NCBI GenBank assembly: GCA_041309605.1
Contig: JBFYZH010000019.1
Span: 1 to 38,993, forward strand
From: JALOPX01 sp041309605
Lineage (GTDB): Bacteria; Krumholzibacteriota; Krumholzibacteriia; Krumholzibacteriales; Krumholzibacteriaceae
DNA: 38,993 nt
Direction of reading: 5' to 3'
A model generated the notes under the pieces. The model made no database searches. It saw nothing but the letters and a program-made list of their open reading frames with translations, and was not told the origin of the DNA. Positions within the stretch are counted from its first letter, which is position 1. Each line of letters begins with the position of its first letter. Of the stretch, positions 16,471 through 22,475 are shown piece by piece. The position numbers were made by a program, and so were the translations under genes.

Positions 16471-17427
16471 TTACCGTTTCTTGTAGCCCTGGTTCTCCGT
16501 TTCGTGTTTCAAGGCATCCTTGTTCAGGACCTTGAATTCCACCCGACGGTTCTTGGCTCTTCCTTCTTCAGTGTCGTTCGACGCTATCGGGCTGGCCTCC
16601 CCATATCCCTTCACGGTAAGATTTTCAGTGTTCAGGGCGGGGAACTTGTTTACCAGATAGGTCTTTACGGCGTCAGCCCGCTGCCCGGACAGCTTCATGT
16701 TGTAGCTTTCCGAACCTTTGGAGTCGCAATGTCCGCCGATCTCGATCTTCAGTTCGGGCCATTTCACAAGTATCTCACCGATCTCGTCGATCACGGGATA
16801 CGATTCGGGCAGGATTTCGGCTTTGCCGAACTTGAAGTTGATATTGGACGTGCTGATCATTCCAGTGTCGAGGAACTGAGTCTCCGTTTCGCTGATCTTT
16901 ATCGGGCACCCGGCTTCATCGACTGCCAGATCGCGCGGAGTATCCGGGCATTTATCCGGACCGTCATAGACGCCGTCGGCATCGCTGTCGACAGGACAGC
17001 CGTTGATGTCGACCGTGACGCCTTTCGGAGTGCCGGGGCACTTGTCTATCCCGTCGAATACGCCGTCACCGTCGGAATCGGACGGGCATCCGAACTCGTC
17101 GACCGTTGCGCCTTTCGGCGTGTCGGGACACTTGTCTATCCCGTCGAATACACCATCGCCGTCAGCATCGGACGGGCATCCGGTCTCGTCGACCGTCGCG
17201 TTTTCCGGAGTGCTGAGACACTTGTCGATGCAGTCGTCGACCCCATCCCTGTCCATGTCTCCACACTTTTTGCATTTGTAGGGCCATGGCGCGAAAACCC
17301 TGCAGGCCGAGATCCCGAACTCGGGAGCTTTCCTGTTCTTCTGCTTGTCGCATCGGCCGGCTTCAGCAATGCCGACGACCGATACGAGGACCGCGATAAC
17401 CAGGAAAAGATAAAATATTCTTTTCAC
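16471..17427 (-). CDS. OmpA family protein with thrombospondin type-3 repeats
   Basis: This 318-residue exported protein starts at GTG 17427, preceded by AGGAGG; in-frame starts further upstream lie in the promoter. It has a signal peptide (1-24), a short linker, and four aspartate-rich TSP3 repeats of about 30 residues each (for example 'DADGDGVFDGIDKCPDTPKG'), which bind calcium. The C-terminal OmpA domain (about 200-310) is of the type that binds peptidoglycan: 'INFKFGKAEI', 'GHCDSKGSESYNMKLSGQRA', 'GYGEASPIASND' and 'NRRVEF'. The usual GHTDS has Cys for Thr. It probably tethers the outer membrane to the wall. Transcribed alone from the promoter at 17462-17490. Confidence 0.93.
   Translation of the reverse strand: MKRIFYLFLVIAVLVSVVGIAEAGRCDKQKNRKAPEFGISACRVFAPWPYKCKKCGDMDRDGVDDCIDKCLSTPENATVDETGCPSDADGDGVFDGIDKCPDTPKGATVDEFGCPSDSDGDGVFDGIDKCPGTPKGVTVDINGCPVDSDADGVYDGPDKCPDTPRDLAVDEAGCPIKISETETQFLDTGMISTSNINFKFGKAEILPESYPVIDEIGEILVKWPELKIEIGGHCDSKGSESYNMKLSGQRADAVKTYLVNKFPALNTENLTVKGYGEASPIASNDTEEGRAKNRRVEFKVLNKDALKHETENQGYKKR
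16921..17260 (-). repeat. 90-bp tandem repeat encoding TSP3 units
   Basis: About four units with an exact 90-base period encode the calcium-binding repeats. Copies beginning at 17041 and 17131 are nearly identical over 50 bases, and those near 16950 and 17221 are more diverged. This is a place where unit number could vary between strains. Confidence 0.75.
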
Positions 17428-17461
17428 CTTCAAACCTCCTTCCATAACCTTGCCTCGGGAC

Positions 17462-17490
17462 ACGATAGAATTAACCGGAACTATTGTCAA
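17462..17490 (-). promoter_or_regulatory. Sigma-70 promoter of the OmpA/TSP3 gene
   Basis: A perfect -35 TTGACA (17485-17490), a 17-base spacer and -10 TATCGT (17462-17467) lie about 35 bases before the GTG start. The region just upstream contains a run of A/T. Confidence 0.7.
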
Positions 17491-17551
17491 GAATATATCT
17501 GCACTTTTTTTAACAACCGCGTATTATCGCCGGCTCCCGTCCGGACCAGGA

Positions 17552-18256
17552 TCATTTCACGAACAGCCAGCGGCCCGCGACGGTAACGGTCACCGTGATC
17601 TCCTGTGGAACGACGGATGTCTCTTCGTCGCGCATGGCCAACTTGAACGACCTGCTTTCCATCGGGAAAAAATTCTGCTCACCGGCGGTCTTGAGTTCGA
17701 CAAGGTCCCCCAGGTTCCCGCCGGCTGAGCGGGCCATCGCCCTGGCATCGCCGAGCGCGTTTTTCACCGCGTTTTCAAGGGCTACCTGCCTGAGACTGTC
17801 CACCTTCGAGGAAGTATAAGATATGTCATCTATCTCCGAGGCCCCCGCGTCCAGAACCGCGTCCACGATCGTTCCGGTCTTTTTCAAATCGCCTGTACGC
17901 ACTCTCATCCGGTGAACGGCCACGTATCCTGTAATCACCGGCTTTCTGTCCATGACATTCGAACCATATTCCGCGTTGACGCCATAATAGACCGTCTGGA
18001 CCGTTTCGCGTCCGAATCCCATATCACCCAGCCTGTCGGTCACTCTTTTGCCGATGCCGGCATTCTCGGAGGAGGCGCCTTCAGACCTTTTCGCCCTCGT
18101 AATTATGGAAAAATCGATCTGCGCCCTGTCGGGAGAGGCAAGGACCGTTCCGGTCCCGGACGTCGAGATCTCCGGCTCTGCGGCGCGGACCCGGGCGCTC
18201 ATCGCCGGGATGATCGCAATCGAAAGGGCTATCACGGCCGATTTGAGCATTGTCAT
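17552..18256 (-). CDS. SIMPL (DUF541) domain periplasmic protein
   Basis: This 234-residue exported protein has a signal peptide (about 1-24, ending near 'SARVRAAEPE'), then a SIMPL/DUF541 domain: 'ISTSGTGTVLASPDRAQI' at the start, 'VTDRLGDMGFGRETVQT', 'GYVAVHRMRVRT' and 'ARAMARSAGGNLGDLVEL'. Family members such as BP26/OMP28 form periplasmic or outer-membrane channel-like oligomers of uncertain function. GGAGGAG lies before the ATG at 18256; the next ATG at 18250 would serve equally well. It is followed by the OmpA promoter. Its own promoter at 18357-18385 is overlapped by an inverted repeat. Confidence 0.85.
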   Translation of the reverse strand: MTMLKSAVIALSIAIIPAMSARVRAAEPEISTSGTGTVLASPDRAQIDFSIITRAKRSEGASSENAGIGKRVTDRLGDMGFGRETVQTVYYGVNAEYGSNVMDRKPVITGYVAVHRMRVRTGDLKKTGTIVDAVLDAGASEIDDISYTSSKVDSLRQVALENAVKNALGDARAMARSAGGNLGDLVELKTAGEQNFFPMESRSFKLAMRDEETSVVPQEITVTVTVAGRWLFVK

Positions 18257-18329
18257 GGCTCCTCCGTTCATTTATTCGACGTTCTTCGGGTTTTCCCGGC
18301 CTTTCGTCCGTCGGGATCGCCTCGAACCG

Positions 18330-18358
18330 ATTGCCCGTTACAGCGATAACAGGGCAAT
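18330..18358 (-). promoter_or_regulatory. Inverted repeat at the SIMPL gene transcription start
   Basis: ATTGCCC-T-GTTA and TAAC-GGGCAAT form 11 base pairs with one bulge around a 6-base loop. The repeat touches the -10 box (18357-18362) and covers the expected transcription start. It could be an operator or a 5'-end hairpin that protects the mRNA. Confidence 0.5.
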
Positions 18359-18385
18359 TCTGTTATGGATATTCGACGATGTCAA
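18357..18385 (-). promoter_or_regulatory. Sigma-70 promoter of the SIMPL gene
   Basis: A perfect TTGACA (18380-18385), a 17-base spacer and CAGAAT (18357-18362) lie about 100 bases upstream of the start codon. This leaves an untranslated leader of roughly 90 bases. Confidence 0.6.
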
Positions 18386-18430
18386 CAACGTTTTTAGAAG
18401 GCGGGAATCCGGCGAGGTCCGGAGTGCCGG

Positions 18431-18904
18431 TCACCTCTTCGGAATCATGTTGTCCGGCATCAGCACCGCCACGACCCTGCCCCTGGCGCATATCTGCCCG
18501 CCCGCCGACAGCGTCTCGCTGACGACGACCTTGCGCTCCTTGATCTCTTCGACACGGGCGCGAAGCTCAAGCGGCCCGTCGATCGGAGTGGGCCTGAGGT
18601 AATCGACCTGAAGGGACGCGGTCACGAAACGAAGCGGCGGTTCGGTATCCATTTCGCGCCCCTGATTCCTGTAGGCCGCCGCGGCGGCCGTGCCCGTACC
18701 GTGGCAGTCGATGAGAGAAGCTATCAACCCGCCATAGACAAAACCGGGGATCGCCGTATGACAGGATCTCGGTTCGAAGACGGCGACCGTCTCGTCCCCA
18801 TCCCAGTAGCTCTTGATCTGCAGGCCCTGTTCGTTGAGCCGCCCGCAGCCGTAACAATGGCTCAGTTCATCCGGATAATAGTCCTGAAACGCTTTCCGCT
18901 TCAT
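18431..18904 (-). CDS. PaaI-type hotdog-fold thioesterase
   Basis: This 157-residue cytoplasmic protein has the single hotdog domain of PaaI-like acyl-CoA thioesterases. The core 'GFVYGGLIASLIDCHGTGTA' is the helix that carries the catalytic acid (here Asp), and 'LQVDYLRPTPIDGPLELRA' is the conserved strand pair. The start 'CYGCGRLNEQGLQIKSYW' contains a Cys-x-x-Cys seen in a common subgroup. The acyl substrate is unknown. The ATG at 18904 is chosen; a frame start at 18937 adds eleven poorly formed residues. It lies between two envelope gene groups, with no evident functional link. Confidence 0.85.
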   Translation of the reverse strand: MKRKAFQDYYPDELSHCYGCGRLNEQGLQIKSYWDGDETVAVFEPRSCHTAIPGFVYGGLIASLIDCHGTGTAAAAAYRNQGREMDTEPPLRFVTASLQVDYLRPTPIDGPLELRARVEEIKERKVVVSETLSAGGQICARGRVVAVLMPDNMIPKR

Positions 18905-19021
18905 ATTTCCCGTGTACTCCCTTGCGCGAAAATCCAATATCTCATGACAGGTTCACTACCAGACGCCGCTCGTATTTGCGGAAACTCCCCGCCGGTATAA
19001 ATGGGGATCCGCGACGTTGAA

Positions 19022-19699
19022 TCATCCCGGGATGACAAGTGTCGGCAGTCCCCTGGCGGCTATACGATAGAAGGTCACGCTTCTCGAGGCATCCATCCGG
19101 ATCACGAGCTTCGCTCCATGGCCCTGCTGCTGAAAGATCCTGTGTATGGCGGTCAGGATATTCGAAAATTTCGATTCAGGCCGGCCCGGGATACCCGTGA
19201 CGACCTCGAGGATAAGATCGTCCTGCCAGCTGATATCGAATCTCTCGGGAATGATCCTCTGCATGCGGTCTATCGTCGTACGCACCGTCTCGCTGACGAT
19301 CTTCAGCACCGAATCGGGACTCTGTTCGCTGAAGGCGTACAGATGGACGTCTTCCACCTTCCGCACGAAACGCCTGCTGTCCCCCACAAACGACGCGGCA
19401 AAGACTTTTGGGCCGTCGCCGTCTCCCTGGACCTCTATGGGTTGATCCCAGAGCACCGTGCCCCTCTGTTTCAGAACAAGGCGTTCACCGGGGGCATCGA
19501 TCACCAGGTAGAGGCTGTCGCTTTTGGCGAGCTCCAGTTCGGACTTGAGAACGCAGTATTCATCCTGGAGGGTGGCCAGTTCCCCCGCCTCCCCGGAGTC
19601 CTTTCCGGCGGCGCTTTCATCCTCTTTCCCGCCGCAACCGGCCATAGCGGCCGCGATGAGCAGCAACACAACGGGAATAAATCGCCTGTTATCGAACAT
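19022..19699 (-). CDS. Lipoprotein resembling a degenerate L,D-transpeptidase
   Basis: This 225-residue protein has a lipoprotein signal (1-22, ending 'AAMAGC'). A short coiled segment (about 40-60) is followed by 'SLYLVIDAPGERLVLKQRG', the same opening as the L,D-transpeptidase domains of the next two genes upstream ('YIVVDTHSNRIYLRTADK' in one). The rest shows no H-G-x-x and no S/T-x-G-C-x-R/A motif, so it should be catalytically inactive, or it is a different family sharing this strand pair. The C-terminal 80 residues are unlike anything I know. It begins 13 bases after the neighbouring transpeptidase gene, so it is probably co-transcribed and acts at the cell wall. Confidence 0.65.
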   Translation of the reverse strand: MFDNRRFIPVVLLLIAAAMAGCGGKEDESAAGKDSGEAGELATLQDEYCVLKSELELAKSDSLYLVIDAPGERLVLKQRGTVLWDQPIEVQGDGDGPKVFAASFVGDSRRFVRKVEDVHLYAFSEQSPDSVLKIVSETVRTTIDRMQRIIPERFDISWQDDLILEVVTGIPGRPESKFSNILTAIHRIFQQQGHGAKLVIRMDASRSVTFYRIAARGLPTLVIPG

Positions 19700-19712
19700 G
19701 GCCCGCCAACTT

Positions 19713-20354
19713 TCAGAATATGAACAGTGCGGTTCCCTCGGGGACCGCGTCGAAAATCTTTTTCAGGTCTTCGGAACCGACACGCACGCATCCGTGCGTC
19801 ACGTTGATGCCGAGAAGTCTCTCGTAGATCGTTCCATGTATGAAATAACCGTTGCCGAAACCGAGAGCGTAATCACCCATCATCTCCGGATCGTAGCGCT
19901 CCTCCTCGTTTTTCGGAATGCTTTCCCCCTCTTCGAGAAAGGCCCAATCGGGCTTCCGCCACCACGGACTCTTGGTCTTTGAATTGATCCGGAAACTTCC
20001 GTGCGGCGTTTCGAATATCCAGCGGCGGCCCGAAGCCTGATCGATGTATTCACCGCCCGATCCGGTGGAGCATTTCGATTCGATGATGATCTTGTCGGCG
20101 GTGCGAAGATAAATCCTGTTCGAGTGGGTATCCACGACGATGTAAGGCTTCGCCGGCACCATTTTCGCGAGAGACGACCGCATGGCTTTCAGTTCCTTTT
20201 TTGCCTTCTGGGCATCCCCGGGCAACTGAAGCGACGTCGTATCCGCGGGCAACCTGCCGTCACGGCACCCCGCGGAAAAGATCATGCCCGTCACCGCCGT
20301 TACGATGGCGACAAGCGATATCCCCGCTGCGTATCTGAATTTCTTTTCTGTCAT
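19713..20354 (-). CDS. L,D-transpeptidase (YkuD domain)
   Basis: This 213-residue exported enzyme cross-links peptidoglycan stems or attaches proteins to them. An N-terminal hydrophobic segment (about 8-28) contains a cysteine ('FSAGC') compatible with a lipobox. The YkuD domain covers about 70-213: 'YIVVDTHSNRIYL', then 'GYFIHGTIYERLLG' (catalytic His) and 'VTHGCVRVG' (nucleophile Cys). I chose the ATG at 20354, which overlaps the upstream stop as ATGA; an ATG six bases earlier is also possible. It is the middle gene of a run of three transpeptidase-like genes. Confidence 0.9.
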   Translation of the reverse strand: MTEKKFRYAAGISLVAIVTAVTGMIFSAGCRDGRLPADTTSLQLPGDAQKAKKELKAMRSSLAKMVPAKPYIVVDTHSNRIYLRTADKIIIESKCSTGSGGEYIDQASGRRWIFETPHGSFRINSKTKSPWWRKPDWAFLEEGESIPKNEEERYDPEMMGDYALGFGNGYFIHGTIYERLLGINVTHGCVRVGSEDLKKIFDAVPEGTALFIF

Positions 20355-21430
20355 GGCCATAAGTCCGATTTTCTCACTATCGTTACCGCGGTGCCCGTCC
20401 TGGCGTACTTCATCAACTTATCCATATCCTCGTCCCTGAGAGCGACACATCCGTTGGTCCAGTCGAATCCCCTGTCCCCGTCGCCATGGATTTCTATAAA
20501 ACCGCCTATGCGCGACGCCTTTGTGATCACGCCCCGAGACTTGTTCTCCCTGAACCTGCGCTCATCCTCGTCGTTCGGGTAGTCGATGAGAAGCGCCCTG
20601 TAATACTTGCTCGAATTATTTACATGCGTGACGCGGTATTTTCCCTCCGGGGTCGCGCCGTCGCCCGCGAACGATTTCTGGATTGAGGGCGTGTGTCCAA
20701 GCTCGCATTTGAAGGTGTTGACCAGTTTTCCGGCCTTCACCAGGTATGTATGATGTTTCGACTTGTCCACGATGATCGCGTAGGTCTTGTTTTTCCGCGA
20801 CTCCTTCAGCGTCTCATCCACCCAGCGTCTCCACGACTTGATTTTAAGAGCTTCGTCATCCGAATATTTCTCGAAAATGTCTCCCAGCTGCCTCAGGGAC
20901 TCTTTTCCATAGGCCAGTTCCCTGACCGCCGATTTGTATTCCCCGTTCGATATCAACCTGTCGCAGGTCGTGAAGGACATCTCGGCGCGCCTGAGCTGTC
21001 TCTCCGTTCCGTTTTTCAGAAGGGTGCCTCCCAGGGCCCTGCGCCACTGAACAAGTTCCCTGTGAAAATTTTCCTGTTCCCTGCGCGCGTTGTCACGAAG
21101 ACCGCTCATCTTGGTATAAGCCGATCGGGATACGAGATAAGCATCCCTCATGGCCTGCTGCAGAAGGGAGTCGGCAACCGAGTAATCACGCAGGCGCGGC
21201 AGGCGGCCTTTCTGCCGGGCCATCTCCATCCAGCCCTTCCTCATCAATTCGTCGGCTTTGCGGTATTCTGCTTCCGCATAACGCAGCGCGCCCGCCTTGC
21301 CGGCCTTTGAAAGGGCCTGTCTGGCGTTTTCCAGGGATCCGGTCGGAGGATCCGGGCTGCCGGTAAGCATCACGAGCGTTACCGTACAGAGGGCGGCGAT
21401 TATTGCTGCTGCGATGATGATTTTTTTCAT
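20351..21430 (-). CDS. L,D-transpeptidase with N-terminal helical domain
   Basis: This 359-residue protein has one N-terminal membrane segment or signal (about 2-22). A long helical region follows (about 30-200), rich in Ala, Glu and Arg, with 'YAEAEYRKADELMRKG' and repeated 'ARQ'/'RAEMSF' heptad-like patterns. The C-terminal YkuD domain (about 215-355) has 'TYAIIVDKSKHHTYL', 'FIEIHGDGDRG' (catalytic His) and 'WTNGCVALRDEDMD' (catalytic Cys). The helical part resembles the DUF4398-like lipoprotein encoded just upstream, so the two may share a binding mode. Starts at ATG 21430 with GGAA upstream. Confidence 0.88.
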   Translation of the reverse strand: MKKIIIAAAIIAALCTVTLVMLTGSPDPPTGSLENARQALSKAGKAGALRYAEAEYRKADELMRKGWMEMARQKGRLPRLRDYSVADSLLQQAMRDAYLVSRSAYTKMSGLRDNARREQENFHRELVQWRRALGGTLLKNGTERQLRRAEMSFTTCDRLISNGEYKSAVRELAYGKESLRQLGDIFEKYSDDEALKIKSWRRWVDETLKESRKNKTYAIIVDKSKHHTYLVKAGKLVNTFKCELGHTPSIQKSFAGDGATPEGKYRVTHVNNSSKYYRALLIDYPNDEDERRFRENKSRGVITKASRIGGFIEIHGDGDRGFDWTNGCVALRDEDMDKLMKYARTGTAVTIVRKSDLWP

Positions 21431-21471
21431 GGTTCCAGATGAGGTTCCGAAAAAATTACTGCAATACCACC

Positions 21472-21504
21472 GCGGGGGCCGGTCTTCGAAGACCCTGCCC
21501 CCGC
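21472..21504 (-). other. Very stable intergenic hairpin between lipoprotein and transpeptidase genes
   Basis: GCGGGGGC pairs with GCCCCCGC, and inside them GGTCTTC pairs with GAAGACC, giving about 15 base pairs with small internal mismatches and almost no loop. A run of six Ts comes only 16 bases later on the - strand, so it is not a standard terminator. It may be a partial terminator or a barrier to mRNA decay that sets the ratio of the two products. Confidence 0.55.
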
Positions 21505-21539
21505 GCTCATCTTGCATAGGCGAAGCCGAGGCACCCGGT

Positions 21540-22133
21540 CTACTTGCCTGCCTTCCTCGCTATTGCGGCTTCTATCTCGCCACTGACCGCGTTGGCTTTG
21601 TCAATGGCTGCCTGAGCCCTTGTCCTGGCCGCTTCGTACATTCCTGCATCGAAGTCGGCGCGGGCTTCTCCGAGGGCGGTGGCGGCAAAACCGAGATCGC
21701 TCTTCATCAACTCTATCTCAGCCCTGCTCCCTTTTCCGACCGGCGCGCCGGCCAATGCGGCGTTCGCGTTGTCGACGGCCATCTGGGCTGAAGCTATAAG
21801 ATCCGTTACTTCCCTGATGATACGTTCCTTCTCCACGGCGGCTTTTGAAGCGGCCTGGTCGGCAAGCACCTTCGCGCGGATCAACAAATCTTTTGTATCG
21901 CCGTAGGATCTGAAAAGCTTGAATTTCGAATCCTGTTCCTGCTTGGCAGCCATCGCTGCGTTCAGGGTATCGACAGCCGTCTGGTAGGCTTCCGGAGCAT
22001 ATAATTCGGCTTCGGCGCTGCGGGCCGCGTCGAGAGCGGTCTGTGTAGCCTGCATTTCAATCTCGGGGACTTTGCTGCACCCTGTGAAGACCAAAACCAG
22101 GAGGATCGAGAGAACAACTGCTATCCTGGACAT
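21540..22133 (-). CDS. DUF4398-like alpha-helical lipoprotein
   Basis: This 197-residue lipoprotein has a signal ending 'LVFTGC' (Cys at about 19). The mature part is alanine-rich and almost wholly helical, with 'ARSAEAELYAPEAYQTA' as the diagnostic DUF4398-type segment and later 'ARADFDAGMYEAARTRAQAA', a second copy of the same pattern. Such proteins sit in the periplasm, often near OmpA-like or peptidoglycan genes. The ATG at 22133 is chosen over a GTG at 22139 because AAGGAG lies seven bases before it. It is first in a run leading to the transpeptidases, has a near-consensus promoter (22336-22364), and a structured leader of about 195 bases. Confidence 0.8.
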   Translation of the reverse strand: MSRIAVVLSILLVLVFTGCSKVPEIEMQATQTALDAARSAEAELYAPEAYQTAVDTLNAAMAAKQEQDSKFKLFRSYGDTKDLLIRAKVLADQAASKAAVEKERIIREVTDLIASAQMAVDNANAALAGAPVGKGSRAEIELMKSDLGFAATALGEARADFDAGMYEAARTRAQAAIDKANAVSGEIEAAIARKAGK

Positions 22134-22237
22134 TGTCACACTCCTTCTTCCCCGGTTTCCCGGGTAAAGCTCAAGGGTTAAAAACCGAACACTAATACCG
22201 CCTGACCATATCTATTCTCTTCTATACTTGTAAGCTT

Positions 22238-22293
22238 CCATACCGGATCCGGCTGAGAATCCGGCCTTATCTCCCTCCTCTCAGGGAGCATGG
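22238..22293 (-). promoter_or_regulatory. Predicted three-way junction in the lipoprotein gene leader
   Basis: On the - strand CCAUG (22293-22289) can pair with UAUGG (22242-22238), enclosing two hairpins: CUCCCU/AGGGAG with a 6-base loop and CCGGAU/AUCCGG with a 10-base loop. A CCCGG-GAAA-CCGGG hairpin follows just before the ribosome binding site. I do not recognise a known riboswitch. The rest of the 342-base gap (22134-22475) holds the promoter at 22336-22364, an A/T-rich stretch around 22370-22440, and no gene. Confidence 0.4.
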
Positions 22294-22335
22294 CAGTATC
22301 CGACCTTCCACCTTCTCCCCTTTCATATCGGTGGA

Positions 22336-22364
22336 ATTAAATGCCGCACGGTATCTTTTGTCAA
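22336..22364 (-). promoter_or_regulatory. Strong sigma-70 promoter of the DUF4398-like gene
   Basis: TTGACA (22359-22364), a 17-base spacer and TTTAAT (22336-22341) match the consensus at 11 of 12 positions. The expected start is near 22329, leaving about 195 untranslated bases. Confidence 0.75.
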
Positions 22365-22475
22365 CCTGTTTTATCATTTTCTTCAAGAAATCATTAATAT
22401 TTACGGGAAACCTTATTCTGTTTTAATCTAATATGTTACCGTTCCGGTCGCACTCCCGGCATGTCAAGCGAGCGA

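Noticed and set aside
16921..17260. 90-bp periodic repeat as a CRISPR-like array
   Set aside because: The period encodes 30-residue TSP3 units in an intact OmpA gene; there are no alternating unique spacers.
22238..22330. TPP riboswitch, because CTGAGA appears on the + strand
   Set aside because: The other conserved TPP parts are missing and no + strand gene follows; the bases belong to hairpins of the - strand leader.
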